A DNA stretch of 64,000 nucleotides from an uncultured Alloprevotella sp. (GCA_944322325.1 CALUOQ010000004.1:62001-126000); one strand, 5' to 3'; positions 43,818-52,868 are shown, counted from the stretch's first letter. Notes: generated by a model not told the origin, from the letters alone. Made by a program: numbers and translations.

Positions 43818-45086
43818 ATGGCACAATTCATATTGTACAGCATAATCGTCTTTCTGGTAACCATCCTCGCGCTGGTGGCTATCCTGCTTTTTGCCAAACG
43901 TTACCTGACGCCGAGCGGCAAAGTGACCATCACCCTCAACGGCAAGGAGAAAATCTCCGTCGACCAAGGGGCGAGCCTGCTCTCCACCCTCTCCGAAAAC
44001 GGTGTCTACCTCTCGTCGGCCTGCGGCGGCAAGGGCTCCTGCGGCCAGTGCAAATGCCAGGTACCGGAAGGCGGCGGCGAAATCCTCGACGTCGAGAAGG
44101 GCCACTTCACGCGCAAACAGATAAAAGAACACTACCGCCTGGGCTGCCAATGCAAGGTGAAAGGCGACCTCTCCGTAACGGTACCCGAATCCGTACTCGG
44201 CGTCAAGGAATGGGAGTGCGAAGTCATTTCGAACAAAAACGTCGCCACGTTCATCAAGGAGTTCATCGTCAAGCTCCCCGAGGGCGAGCACATGGACTTC
44301 ATCCCCGGCTCGTACGCGCAAATCAAGATTCCGACATTCTCCATCGACTACGACAAGGACATCGACAAGGCTTCGATTGGCGAAGAGTACCTCCCCGCCT
44401 GGCAGAAGTTCGGTCTCTTCGACCTGAAGTGCCAGAACACGGAAGAGACGGTGCGCGCCTACTCCATGGCGAACTACCCGGCCGAAGGCGACCGCATCAT
44501 GCTCACCGTGCGCATAGCGACGCCGCCGTTCAAGCCAAAACCCGCCGTCGGTTTCCAGGACGTCATGCCGGGCATCGCTTCGTCGTACATCTTCACCCTT
44601 AAGCCCGGCGACAAGGTCACGATGAGCGGCCCCTACGGCGACTTCCACCCGATTTTCAACTCCAAGAAGGAGATGATCTGGGTCGGCGGCGGCGCCGGCA
44701 TGGCGCCCCTCCGCGCACAAATCATGCACATGACGAAAACACTGCATACGACCGACCGCAAAATGTCATACTTCTACGGCGCACGCGCGCTGAACGAGGT
44801 GTTCTATCTCCAGGACTTCCTCGAGCTGGAGAAGGAATTCCCCAACTTCAAGTTCCACCTCGCGCTCGACCGGCCCGACCCCGCGGCCGACGCCGCCGGC
44901 GTGAAGTACACTGCGGGCTTCGTCCATCAGGTCATGTACGAGACTTACCTCAAGGACCACGACGCCCCTGAGGACATCGAGTACTACATGTGCGGCCCCG
45001 GTCCGATGAGCGCCGCCGTAGTGCGGATGCTGACCGACCTCGGCGTCGAGGAAGAATCCATCCTGTACGACAATTTCGGCGGCTAA
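43818..45086 (+). CDS. nqrF: Na+-translocating NADH:quinone reductase subunit F
   Basis: 422 residues, the NADH-oxidising entry subunit. An N-terminal membrane helix ([17 protein letters not shown]) is followed by a 2Fe-2S ferredoxin domain with [16 protein letters not shown] and later GCQC as cluster ligands. The FAD domain includes [13 protein letters not shown], and the NADH domain includes [15 protein letters not shown] and [11 protein letters not shown]. It ends with DNFGG, as expected for NqrF. It is the last gene of the operon; a strong terminator hairpin begins 25 nt later. Confidence 0.96.
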   Translation: MAQFILYSIIVFLVTILALVAILLFAKRYLTPSGKVTITLNGKEKISVDQGASLLSTLSENGVYLSSACGGKGSCGQCKCQVPEGGGEILDVEKGHFTRKQIKEHYRLGCQCKVKGDLSVTVPESVLGVKEWECEVISNKNVATFIKEFIVKLPEGEHMDFIPGSYAQIKIPTFSIDYDKDIDKASIGEEYLPAWQKFGLFDLKCQNTEETVRAYSMANYPAEGDRIMLTVRIATPPFKPKPAVGFQDVMPGIASSYIFTLKPGDKVTMSGPYGDFHPIFNSKKEMIWVGGGAGMAPLRAQIMHMTKTLHTTDRKMSYFYGARALNEVFYLQDFLELEKEFPNFKFHLALDRPDPAADAAGVKYTAGFVHQVMYETYLKDHDAPEDIEYYMCGPGPMSAAVVRMLTDLGVEEESILYDNFGG

Positions 45087-45110
45087 ACTGCCCCGGAAAT
45101 CATTATCCCT

Positions 45111-45153
45111 GCTTCAGCCGGCCACGACACTGCCCGTGGCCGGCTGAAGCTTT
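45111..45153 (+). terminator. Terminator of the nqr operon
   Basis: GCTTCAGCCGGCCACG (45111-45126) pairs perfectly with CGTGGCCGGCTGAAGC (45135-45150) around an 8-nt loop, then TTT. It follows the nqrF stop by 25 nt. Confidence 0.75.
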
Positions 45154-45251
45154 ACCCCGCACTCATCGGGCAAAGCCTGCATTTTTACACAAAGTATCTC
45201 CACACGTCCGCAAAGCCCGCCGCAGGAAACACACGCAGGTACAGTTTTTCG

Positions 45252-45259
45252 TATCTTTG
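45252..45259 (+). promoter_or_regulatory. Promoter -7 box for the zinc-ribbon protein gene
   Basis: TATCTTTG matches TAnnTTTG, 26 nt before the ATG at 45286. It lies beyond the nqr terminator, so the gene is independently transcribed. Confidence 0.55.
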
Positions 45260-45285
45260 CACCCGAAAAATCAAAAACTACGTCA

Positions 45286-46437
45286 ATGGCTATCATCAAA
45301 TGTCCTGAATGCGGCCACACCGTCTCCGACAATGCACAGTTCTGCCCCGGTTGTGGCATCAAAATCGCTAATAACATCAAGCGGTGTCCCGAGTGCGGCT
45401 GCGTCAGCCTCGCCTCCGCCGAGAGTTGCCCCGAGTGCGGCCACTCCTACGCCGACCACACCGAAATGCCCACCGCCGAAACTCCGGAACCGACGAAAGC
45501 AAGCACCGAAACCGAGGAAACCCTCGCATTCACCCAGCCCCAAAGCAATCCGCCCCAGAAAAAAAGCCACACCGCGCTTATCGTCACGCTCGTCGTCGTA
45601 CTCCTCCTCGCCGCAGGAGCCGGCACGTTCTTCTATTTCCTTCAGAGCCAGAAACAGGCCAACGAGGAGATGGAAGCCGCCTACGCCGCCCTTCAGCAGA
45701 ACAGCGAACCGGGCGACTACGAGGCCTTCGCCACCCAGTACCCCAAGAGCCCGTACCTTCAGGATGTAAAGAGACGCCTGGCCCGCCTTACCGCTGAAAA
45801 GGACGCCTGGGTGACCATCAGCCTTTCCAGCTCGAAAAACGATTTCATCCAGTTCATGAACCGCTTCCCGGGCAGCAAGTACGAACAGGGCTGCCTCGAC
45901 AAAATCGACTCCCTCGACTGGGTCGACGCCCAGAACGTCGCCACGCCCGACGCCATCCAGCGCTACCTGCTCGAACACCCCGAGGGGCGTTACGTAGCCG
46001 AGGCCAAAATTCTCGCGGACAACATCGAGACCCTCGCCGTGCAGCCCGAGGAACGCACGCTCATAGCGAGCATTTGCAGCACCTTCTTCACCGCCCTTGC
46101 CCACAACGACCAAGGCGGTGTCTGCTCGGTGATAACGCCCGAAATGACTACGTTCCTCACCAAGCCCAACGCGACGAAAGCCGACGTCATTGCCACCATG
46201 GAAGCCATGCACCCCGCAACCATCACGTCCATGAGCTTCACGGTGAACGACGACTACGTCATCACCAAGAAAATCGTCGGTGAGGGACAAATCGGCTACA
46301 ACGTGAATTATTCCGTCGACCAGCACATCGAGCGGACCGACGAGGGAAAGACTTTCGCCTCCTACAAGGTCAACATGGAGGTCAATCCGCAGTTCAAGAT
46401 AAGCACCATACAAATCAGCGAGGTGTCCAGCTACTAA
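45286..46437 (+). CDS. Double zinc-ribbon membrane protein
   Basis: 383 residues. The N-terminus holds two zinc ribbons: CPECGHTVSDNAQFCPGCG and CPECGCVSLASAESCPECG, four CxxC pairs in the cytoplasm. A Thr/Glu-rich linker leads to one membrane helix (TALIVTLVVVLLLAAGAGTFF, about residues 98-118). The outer part has helical TPR-like repeats (YEAFATQYPKSPYLQDV, FIQFMNRFPGSKYEQG, IQRYLLEHPEGRY), then an alpha/beta domain like NTF2 folds that ends the protein. I do not recognise a named family; the plan suggests a cytoplasm-to-periplasm scaffold or sensor. It is a single-gene unit ending at a bidirectional terminator. Confidence 0.75.
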   Translation: MAIIKCPECGHTVSDNAQFCPGCGIKIANNIKRCPECGCVSLASAESCPECGHSYADHTEMPTAETPEPTKASTETEETLAFTQPQSNPPQKKSHTALIVTLVVVLLLAAGAGTFFYFLQSQKQANEEMEAAYAALQQNSEPGDYEAFATQYPKSPYLQDVKRRLARLTAEKDAWVTISLSSSKNDFIQFMNRFPGSKYEQGCLDKIDSLDWVDAQNVATPDAIQRYLLEHPEGRYVAEAKILADNIETLAVQPEERTLIASICSTFFTALAHNDQGGVCSVITPEMTTFLTKPNATKADVIATMEAMHPATITSMSFTVNDDYVITKKIVGEGQIGYNVNYSVDQHIERTDEGKTFASYKVNMEVNPQFKISTIQISEVSSY

Positions 46438-46458
46438 GCCCGCCACCGCCCCTGTAAC

Positions 46459-46503
46459 AAACCGGCGCGTACGGAGTCCTCATCACTCCGTACGCGCCGG
46501 TTT
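46459..46503. terminator. Bidirectional terminator between convergent genes
   Basis: A perfect 19-bp stem (46459-46477 with 46485-46503) around a 7-nt loop, with AAA at one foot and TTT at the other. It separates the convergent zinc-ribbon and acetyltransferase genes and can serve both. Confidence 0.8.
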
Positions 46504-46524
46504 GCCTTGCCCGCCCTACGCCCG

Positions 46525-47037
46525 TCAGTGCAGCAGCAGTTCGCAGTCCACCACGTCGAGCCACCGGCCGAACTTCCGCCCCACCTCGCGGAAGCGGGAC
46601 ACCGGCTCAAAGCCCAGTTTGCGGTGCATGGCTATGCTGGCCTCGTTCTCCGCGGTGATGCAGGCTATCAGCGCCCGGCACTCGCACAAGCGGCAGGAGT
46701 CAATGAGCCGCTCCATCAGCTGCCGGCCGATGCCACGGCCGACGTAGTCCTCCGCCACGTAGACCGTCGTCTCGTACGTGCAGCGATAGGCCGGCCGCTC
46801 TTTCCACTCGTGGGCATAGCAGTAGCCGACGACCCGGCCTCCGGCCTCGTACACCCAATAAGGATAGTGCGCCGAAATCTGCTCGATGCGCTGCCGCATA
46901 CTGTCCACGCCGACAGGCTCCACCTCGAACGACGCCGTGCTCCGCGTCACGTACACATTATATATATTGGCTATCTCGGCCGCGTCCTCCGCGGCCACTC
47001 TCCGTATGATGCCCCCGACGGGCTCGCGCTTGTCCAT
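46525..47037 (-). CDS. GNAT family N-acetyltransferase (phosphinothricin-acetyltransferase-like)
   Basis: 170 residues. Acetyl-CoA-dependent acetyltransferase. IRRVAAEDAAEIANIYNVYV at the start, then SFEVEP, matches the Pat/MddA-like subgroup, which acetylates phosphinothricin, methionine sulfone or related amines. The acetyl-CoA loop is YVGRGIGRQLMERLI, and NEASIAMHRKLGFEPV is the usual C-terminal motif. The gene begins 6 nt after the LuxR-type regulator, so both lie on one transcript. The true substrate is not known. Confidence 0.85.
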   Translation of the reverse strand: MDKREPVGGIIRRVAAEDAAEIANIYNVYVTRSTASFEVEPVGVDSMRQRIEQISAHYPYWVYEAGGRVVGYCYAHEWKERPAYRCTYETTVYVAEDYVGRGIGRQLMERLIDSCRLCECRALIACITAENEASIAMHRKLGFEPVSRFREVGRKFGRWLDVVDCELLLH

Positions 47038-47043
47038 GTTCGT

Positions 47044-47994
47044 TTATGATATGTCTACTTCTTCCAGATTCACCAGTTTGTTCACGATGGCGTAGATAGT
47101 CAGCCCCGCCACGGAGCGTATCTGCAACTTTCGCGCGATATTCTTGCGATGCGTCAGCACGGTGTTCAGCGAGATGAAGAGCCTGTCCGCCACCTCCTTG
47201 TTCGTCATGCCTTTCACGACGCAGGCCAGCACTTCCTTCTCGCGGTCGCTCAGTTCCTCCTGCTCGGCGGAGCGATCGTCCACGGGCTTATGCGACCTCT
47301 CCGCCATCACCCGCTGCTCCAGCAGCTGCACCGCCGGCACGAACAGCAGGTTCTCCACCTCGCAGTGGGCGAAGAGGTCCTGCTCGCAATTGAAGATGTC
47401 GAACAGCACGGCGTTGAGCAAGTTCGTATCACCCTGGGGCACGTAGTACTTGATGATGATGTTCTTCAGCTCCTGGAGCTTCTTGTTGATGCTGTCGTGG
47501 TTGCGCGCAAACTGGGCAATCTCGTAGTTGTCCGGCTTGTCGCCCTCGAGCAGGCGGTCGACGTAGGTGAAAATTTTGCGGTTCTCGAGCTCCATGTGCT
47601 TGCGCACCTCGTTCATATAGGCGTCGTAGAACTTCAGGATAAGGAAAGCCACCTCGTCCTTCTGCGAGCAGTCCAGCGCTTCGAGCAGCTTGCGGCGGAT
47701 GGCGGGCAGCTCGAATCCCAGGAAGTAGTCGTGCGCTTGCCGCAAGTAGGACATCAGTGAGGCCACCGAAACGCGGTCGGCCTGCAACGAGACCTTCTCG
47801 TCGCCGCTCTTGATGTAGTTGGCAACGACCAGAAACGTAGCGCAGTCCACGCCGGCCTCGTCGCAAACTTCCTTAATCGTCTTTTCGCCAAATCCTAACG
47901 ATATACCGAAGCGGCTCAACATCTGCAACAGGTGGAACTCGTCGCTGATGACGTCGCTCATGCGGTCGGTTTCCTTGTAATTATTCTGCGTCAT
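47044..47994 (-). CDS. Regulator with RIC/hemerythrin-like sensor region and LuxR-type helix-turn-helix
   Basis: 316 residues from ATG 47994 (ATG 47961 also possible). The N-terminal part resembles the ScdA_N/DUF542 segment of RIC (YtfE/ScdA) proteins: TIKEVCDEAGVDCATFL. A helical region follows with spaced metal-ligand-like residues, H in RQAHDYFLGFELP, H and E in VRKHMELENRKIF, H in ARNHDSINKK, then FAHCEVENLLFVP, as in hemerythrin-like di-iron proteins. The C-terminus is a LuxR helix-turn-helix: LSDREKEVLACVVKGMTNKEVADRLFISLNTV (about 245-300). It could sense iron, NO or oxygen and control transcription. It is divergent from the porin-imelysin operon and cotranscribed with the acetyltransferase. 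Effector and targets are inferred, not seen. Confidence 0.75.
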   Translation of the reverse strand: MTQNNYKETDRMSDVISDEFHLLQMLSRFGISLGFGEKTIKEVCDEAGVDCATFLVVANYIKSGDEKVSLQADRVSVASLMSYLRQAHDYFLGFELPAIRRKLLEALDCSQKDEVAFLILKFYDAYMNEVRKHMELENRKIFTYVDRLLEGDKPDNYEIAQFARNHDSINKKLQELKNIIIKYYVPQGDTNLLNAVLFDIFNCEQDLFAHCEVENLLFVPAVQLLEQRVMAERSHKPVDDRSAEQEELSDREKEVLACVVKGMTNKEVADRLFISLNTVLTHRKNIARKLQIRSVAGLTIYAIVNKLVNLEEVDIS

Positions 47995-48136
47995 AGTGTA
48001 TCTGCTGGCTAAATCGTACAAAGGAAGCACTTTTCGGCGAAACACACAATCACCACATGTGGGTATTCTGCGGCCGGCAGCGTAGGCCGCCCGCCGCGCC
48101 ACGCGTCCCGCGCTCCCGATTTCACATTTTTTGGGT

Positions 48137-48168
48137 ATTGTCCGAAATCCGCAGCTCCGGTACTTTTG
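48137..48168 (+). promoter_or_regulatory. Promoter of the porin-imelysin operon
   Basis: ATTG at 48137-48140, a 20-nt spacer, then TACTTTTG at 48161-48168, close to the Bacteroidota -33/-7 pair. The ATG at 48193 is 24 nt downstream. Confidence 0.6.
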
Positions 48169-48192
48169 CACCGTCATTTAACCATACAACGC

Positions 48193-49482
48193 ATGAAGAT
48201 TTCTACACTCACCCTCGGCTGCCTCCTCGCAGCCGCCAGTCCGGCCCTCGTGAACGCACAGACGCAGGACGAGGAGACCCGCGCCACCCGTTCGCGCTTC
48301 CAGGTCGGCGGTTATGCCGAAGTGGCCTTTACGCGCAACTTCTACACCGACAATATCTACAAGAACCAGCCCAACAGTGTCAACAACCACGGCAAGAGCC
48401 ACGGCCGCTTCGACATTCCGCACGCCGTCGTCTACCTCTCGTACGACTTCGGCAAGGGGTGGAAAATGTCCAGCGAGATTGAGTTCGAGCACGGCGGCGC
48501 CGGCGGTGCCTACGAAAAGGAGACCGACGAAGGCGGGGAGTGGGAACAGGAAACCGAAAAGGGCGGCGAAGTCGAACTGGAGCAGTTCTGGATTCAGAAG
48601 ACGTTCCTGCCCGAACTCAACCTTAAGGTGGGCCACATTGTCGTGCCCGTCGGCCTGACCAACACGCACCACGAGCCCACGGAGTACTTCACCGTCTACC
48701 GCCCCGAGGGCGAAAGCACCATCCTGCCCTGCACCTGGCACCAGACGGGCGTCAGCCTGTGGGGTCGCCACGGCGACTGGCGCTACGAGGCGCAGTTCCT
48801 GCCGGGGCTCGACGCCCTCATGTTCTCGCAAGAGGGCTGGATCAAGGACGGCGCCAAGTCGCCCTATGAGTTCGACGTCGCCAACAAGTACGCCGTCGCC
48901 GCCCGCGTGGACAATTACTCCGTGCCTGGCCTGCGCCTCGGCCTGAGCGCCTACTACGGCCACAGCATCAACAACACCTACGAGACCATGACGGGCTCGC
49001 ACTACCAGGTGAAGGGCGCCGTCGTCATCGGCTCGTTCGACTTCCACTACGCCGGCCACAACTGGATTGTCCGTGGCAACTTCGACTACGGTACCCTCTC
49101 CGACGCCGGCCACCTGAACGCCGTCACCGTCAACCTGCCCAACAACTCGCCCTATGCCCACACCCACGTCGGCGACCGCGCCATGGCCGGCGGCGTCGAG
49201 GCGGGCTACGACCTCTTCTCGCAGGTCAAGAAGCTGCGCCAGAAAGGCCAGCGCCTCTACCTCTTCGGCCGTTACGAGTACTACGACAGCTACCACCCCG
49301 CCGACGGGGCCATCGACTACCCCTACACCGAGAAGCACCGCCTCGCCGCCGGCCTCAACTACTACCCCATCCCCGAAGTGGTCATCAAGGGCGAGTACTC
49401 CCACCGCTTCCTCAAGAGCCAGTACGACGACGAGCCCTCCGTATCGCTCGGAGTGGCCTACGCCGGCTTCTTCACGAAATAA
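48193..49482 (+). CDS. Porin-like outer-membrane barrel protein
   Basis: 429 residues. A signal peptide (LTLGCLLAAASPALVNAQ) precedes a barrel of alternating aromatic strands (FQVGGYAEVAFTRNF, WKMSSEIEFEHGG, LNLKVGHIVVPVGLTN), ending in GVAYAGFFTK. The layout recalls phosphate/anion-type OprO/P porins and related Bacteroidota barrels. Between strands, a loop near residues 107-130 is very acidic, with nine Glu and one Asp in 24 residues, and could bind cations such as iron. It starts an operon with the imelysin lipoprotein, 39 nt downstream. The ligand is unknown; metal uptake is inferred from the neighbours. Confidence 0.7.
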   Translation: MKISTLTLGCLLAAASPALVNAQTQDEETRATRSRFQVGGYAEVAFTRNFYTDNIYKNQPNSVNNHGKSHGRFDIPHAVVYLSYDFGKGWKMSSEIEFEHGGAGGAYEKETDEGGEWEQETEKGGEVELEQFWIQKTFLPELNLKVGHIVVPVGLTNTHHEPTEYFTVYRPEGESTILPCTWHQTGVSLWGRHGDWRYEAQFLPGLDALMFSQEGWIKDGAKSPYEFDVANKYAVAARVDNYSVPGLRLGLSAYYGHSINNTYETMTGSHYQVKGAVVIGSFDFHYAGHNWIVRGNFDYGTLSDAGHLNAVTVNLPNNSPYAHTHVGDRAMAGGVEAGYDLFSQVKKLRQKGQRLYLFGRYEYYDSYHPADGAIDYPYTEKHRLAAGLNYYPIPEVVIKGEYSHRFLKSQYDDEPSVSLGVAYAGFFTK

Positions 49483-49521
49483 GTGTCTAACCCAAATTCA
49501 TTCTTAAAACTACCCAGACTT

Positions 49522-50766
49522 ATGAACAAAGTATTCAAGACCTCGTTGCTCGCTGTCTTTGCAGCCACCCTGACGCTGGGCGTGGCCTCGTGCAGCGACG
49601 ACGAAAACACGACAACCACCACCCCGACCGGCCTCACCGCGGACGAGCAGGAAATCAAGGCGTTCGCCCAGCAGTACCTCGACGGCACGCTCTATCCCAC
49701 CTACCGCATGCTGGCCGACAGCACGGCCATCCTGGCCGACCGCCTCGCCGCCATGCGCGACAAGGTACTCGCCGGCGGCAGTGTCACCCAGGACGAAATC
49801 GACGCCGCCTGCACCGTATTCCTCCAGGCCCGCGCCAACTACGAGACGAGCGAAGCCTTCCTCTTCGGCGCCGCCACCGACTTCGGCATCGACCCGCACA
49901 TCGACACCTGGCCCCTCGACCTCGACATGCTCCGCACCGCGCTGACCAACGAAAGCCAAATCAACGCCATGGCCAGCGAATCGGGCGACGAGTACGCCGG
50001 CGTCAACCTCGGTCCGGCCCTCCTCGGCTTCCACGGCATCGAGTACATCCTCTTCCGCAACGGCCAGAACCGCACGGCCGCCAGCCTCAACGGCCCCGAC
50101 ACCGAGCTCAACAACCTCACGGCCCGCGAGGAGCTCATCTACGCCGCCGCCGTGGCCGGCGACCTGCGCAACAAGTGCTTCCAGATGGAGGTGGCGTGGA
50201 ACGTCGACGCCCCTGCCGAGCACATCGCCAAGGTCGGAGCCCTCGAGTGGCCCTACCAGATGACCAACGGCCTCTCCTACGGCGAGAACATGATGCTTGC
50301 GGGCCAGGCCGGCAGCACCTACATCTCCTGGCGGCGCGTCAGCGACGCCATCATCCTGAGCGGATGCATCAACATCTGCGACGAGGTGGGCGAAGTCAAG
50401 ATGGGCACACCCCACGGCGGCGTCGAGGGTGTGGCGCAGGACCCCAACTACATCGAGTCGCCCTATAGCTGGAACTCCATCACCGACTTCTACGACAACC
50501 TCTGCAGTATCGAAAACAGCCTCATGGGCGGACGCCCCGAAAGCCGCGACCAGTCGAAGTCCATCTACGCCTACGTCAACAAGCGCAACCCCGATCTGGC
50601 CGCACGGCTACTGGCCGACGTCAACGACGCCAAGGCGAAGATCAAGGCCATGAAGTATCCCTTCGTGCACAACTACACGGACGCCTCGGTCGCCACGGCG
50701 ATGCAGGCCTGCATGAAGCTGTCCGACACGCTCAGCGAGGTGAACAGCTACATCCTCAACAATTAA
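49522..50766 (+). CDS. Imelysin family lipoprotein
   Basis: 414 residues. The lipobox is VASC at about residue 20, after a clear signal (SLLAVFAATLTLG). The imelysin fold carries the GxHxxE motif, seen as GFHGIEYILF (about residue 175), thought to bind iron or haem rather than cleave proteins. The family includes IrpA and the EfeO/M-like iron-uptake proteins. A dihaem DUF1111 protein gene follows after an intrinsic terminator and a repeat array; imelysin and DUF1111 genes also adjoin in Pseudomonas, as I recall. ATG 49522 is chosen; an earlier in-frame ATG at 49483 overlaps the porin stop and lacks a signal. Confidence 0.85.
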   Translation: MNKVFKTSLLAVFAATLTLGVASCSDDENTTTTTPTGLTADEQEIKAFAQQYLDGTLYPTYRMLADSTAILADRLAAMRDKVLAGGSVTQDEIDAACTVFLQARANYETSEAFLFGAATDFGIDPHIDTWPLDLDMLRTALTNESQINAMASESGDEYAGVNLGPALLGFHGIEYILFRNGQNRTAASLNGPDTELNNLTAREELIYAAAVAGDLRNKCFQMEVAWNVDAPAEHIAKVGALEWPYQMTNGLSYGENMMLAGQAGSTYISWRRVSDAIILSGCINICDEVGEVKMGTPHGGVEGVAQDPNYIESPYSWNSITDFYDNLCSIENSLMGGRPESRDQSKSIYAYVNKRNPDLAARLLADVNDAKAKIKAMKYPFVHNYTDASVATAMQACMKLSDTLSEVNSYILNN

Positions 50767-50777
50767 TGTCCACCCGG

Positions 50778-50809
50778 CGGCCCGGGCAACCAACCGCCCG
50801 GGCCGTTTT
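50778..50809 (+). terminator. Intrinsic terminator after the imelysin gene
   Basis: CGGCCCGGGC (50778-50787) pairs with GCCCGGGCCG (50796-50805) around an 8-nt loop, followed by TTTT. The next repeat array starts immediately after, at 50810. Confidence 0.85.
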
Positions 50810-50893
50810 CCTGTCGCAGCGACAGAAAATCCTGGGACTACGACAGAAAATTCTGGGACTACGATAGGATTTTCTAGGACTACACTTGCCCCA
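50810..50893 (+). repeat. 21-nt repeat array, locus 7 (four units)
   Basis: Units at 50810-50830, 50831-50851, 50852-50872 and 50873-50893. They read CCTGTCGCAGCGACAG, CCTGGGACTACGACAG, TCTGGGACTACGATAG and TCTAGGACTACACTTG at their starts; none begins with the ACAAGTACT form, so the array looks eroded or is made of internal-type units. It directly abuts the T-run of the imelysin terminator. Confidence 0.8.
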
Positions 50894-50906
50894 CCAGGGC
50901 GCAACC

Positions 50907-51041
50907 ACGTAGGGACACGCCGTCAGGCACGCCCGTAACCCCGCCTCTCCGCGACAGGCTGGACGCAACGATACGCAATGCGCGAACCTGCATACGCTAA
51001 CCCTGCGCCTCGCGGGCGTGCCTGACGGCGCGCCCCTACGT
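50907..51041. repeat. 135-bp element bounded by 29-nt inverted repeats
   Basis: Arms 50907-50935 and 51013-51041 match in 27 of 29 positions when one is inverted (outer end ACGTAGGG, inner end GCACGCCCG). The 77 nt between them hold no gene. The size and terminal inverted repeats recall a small non-autonomous transposable element; no target duplication is clear. Confidence 0.55.
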
Positions 51042-51131
51042 TTAACCGGACAAGCGTGCGGCGGCGACAAGGGGACTTTCCCCACCGTGCTGCCGACACA
51101 ACATTTACTCACTCACTAAAAACAAGGAACC

Positions 51132-52787
51132 ATGAAACGATTCATTCCCTTCGCACTGCTGACCCTGGGTCTGGCCGCCTGCCACGACGACAACGTCAGC
51201 ACGTCCGACCCCACACCCACTGACGACTACGCCTACGTCGGGCAGGCCGTCGGCAACTTCACTGCCGCCGAGTGGTACCCCGGCGGCGAACTGGGCACGA
51301 CCGACAACGTGGGCCACTCCTCCTACGAGGACGAGACGCCCGCCGTCACCCAGCAGGGACTGGGCGAGACCTTCAAGTTCGGCGAAGCCTTCTTCGAACG
51401 CAACTACAACGAGAACACGCCGCCCTTCAACGGCCTCGGCCCCGCCTGGATACGCTACTCGTGCCAGGCCTGCCACCCCGGCTACGGCCACGGCAAGCGC
51501 CAGACGCAGTACAGCGCCAATACCTTCGGCAACGGCTACCTCCTCGTCGTTTACGACCGCGACACGAAAGCCTACGTCCCCGAACTGACCGGTATGCCGC
51601 AGACCCAGGCCTCCAGCCCGTTCCTGCCGCCCATCGACGAAGCCGGCATACGCATCGAGTGGCCCGAGGTGGCCTCGGGCGAAAGCGCCCTGCCCAGCCC
51701 GTTCCCCGACGGCGAGACGTTCAGCCTTATCTACCCCGTCGTGACCATCGACCCCGCCTTCATCAACACCGACCCCAAACCCACGAACTACGAGGTGCGC
51801 CTCGAGTCGACCATCGGCATCTACGGCACCGGCCTGCTCGACGCCATCAGCGAGGACGCCCTGCGCGAGCAATACCTCGCCGAGGCCGCCAAGGGGCTGC
51901 CGCTCAACCCCGCCATGTGGGACTCGACGGCCAACGACTGGGCCTCGACGGCCTGGTACACCGGCTATCCCGCCAACGCCACCGACCGCACGCCCCACAT
52001 CAAGCGCTACACCTACGCCCTCAGCCGCGCCACCTTGCAGGACGGACCCGGCGCCAACGCCATCTGGAACATCACCAACGTGTCGCGCTCCGACCGACCC
52101 TACCTCTACACCACTGAGGCCTGGGCCAACGCCATGGCCACGAACGAGAGCGTCATCGACGCCATACAGGCCGACCCCGCCTCGCGCTACTACGCCGACG
52201 GCACCCGCGAAGGCATCGCCCAGAGCGTGCGCACCCTCCTGTCGCCCTCGACCAACCAGTTCGAACACGGCGCCACCCCCGAGATGGACGACCGCAGCTA
52301 CTACGAACTCATGGTCTGGCACCGCGGCCTGGCCGTGCCCCGCGCCCGCGACCTGAACAACGCCGAAGTACAGCGCGGCAAGGAGGTGTTCTACGCCATC
52401 GGCTGCACCACGTGCCACCGCCCCTCCTGGACCACCGGCACGGACGACTACTGGGCCGACGAGGTCGTCAAGAGCCAGGGCCGCCTGCCCAAGTACGCCG
52501 GACAGACCATCTGGCCCTACTCCGACCTGGTGCAGCACCGCCTGTACATGCGCAACGACATTCGCGGTGACTGGTGCCGCACCACACCGCTCTGGGGCCG
52601 CGGCCTCTCGCTGCAGAACACCGGCGCCGAGGACCGCCTGCACGACTGCCGGGCGCGCAACGAAATCGAAGCCATCATGTGGCACGGATACAGCCGGCAG
52701 AGCGAAGCCTTCGAAAGCGCCGAGAAATTCTACAACCTGCCCAAGGCCGACCGCGACGCTGTCGTAGCCTTCCTCCGGGCTATCTGA
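51132..52787 (+). CDS. DUF1111-like dihaem c-type cytochrome lipoprotein
   Basis: 551 residues. The lipobox LAAC is at about residue 17. Two haem c attachment sites are visible: CQACH (about residue 115) and CTTCH (about 425). The rest fits the dihaem peroxidase-like DUF1111 family (thiol-oxidoreductase-like), with AFFERNYNENTPPFNGLGPAW near the N-terminus and a C-terminal AIMWHGYSRQSEAF. The role is probably electron transfer or redox processing at the outer envelope, perhaps of iron taken up with imelysin. The haem synthase CcsBA gene follows after 81 nt, well placed to mature this cytochrome. Confidence 0.82.
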   Translation: MKRFIPFALLTLGLAACHDDNVSTSDPTPTDDYAYVGQAVGNFTAAEWYPGGELGTTDNVGHSSYEDETPAVTQQGLGETFKFGEAFFERNYNENTPPFNGLGPAWIRYSCQACHPGYGHGKRQTQYSANTFGNGYLLVVYDRDTKAYVPELTGMPQTQASSPFLPPIDEAGIRIEWPEVASGESALPSPFPDGETFSLIYPVVTIDPAFINTDPKPTNYEVRLESTIGIYGTGLLDAISEDALREQYLAEAAKGLPLNPAMWDSTANDWASTAWYTGYPANATDRTPHIKRYTYALSRATLQDGPGANAIWNITNVSRSDRPYLYTTEAWANAMATNESVIDAIQADPASRYYADGTREGIAQSVRTLLSPSTNQFEHGATPEMDDRSYYELMVWHRGLAVPRARDLNNAEVQRGKEVFYAIGCTTCHRPSWTTGTDDYWADEVVKSQGRLPKYAGQTIWPYSDLVQHRLYMRNDIRGDWCRTTPLWGRGLSLQNTGAEDRLHDCRARNEIEAIMWHGYSRQSEAFESAEKFYNLPKADRDAVVAFLRAI

Positions 52788-52852
52788 CCCCACCTGCACA
52801 GCGGGCGAGAGTTTGCCCCTACCACGGTAGGCAGACTTTCGCCCGTTTTTCG

Positions 52853-52860
52853 TAATTTTG
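52853..52860 (+). promoter_or_regulatory. Possible promoter -7 box before the ccsBA gene
   Basis: TAATTTTG matches TAnnTTTG and ends only 8 nt before the ATG at 52869, so a transcript from here would be nearly leaderless. Read-through from the cytochrome gene is equally likely. Confidence 0.35.
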
Positions 52861-52868
52861 CATCGACT

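Noticed and set aside
49278-49289. GTACTACGACAG inside the porin-like gene, identical to the repeat core
   Set aside because: It is a single copy with no neighbouring units in register and encodes ordinary residues of a strand (EYYDSY), so it is probably chance from common codons.
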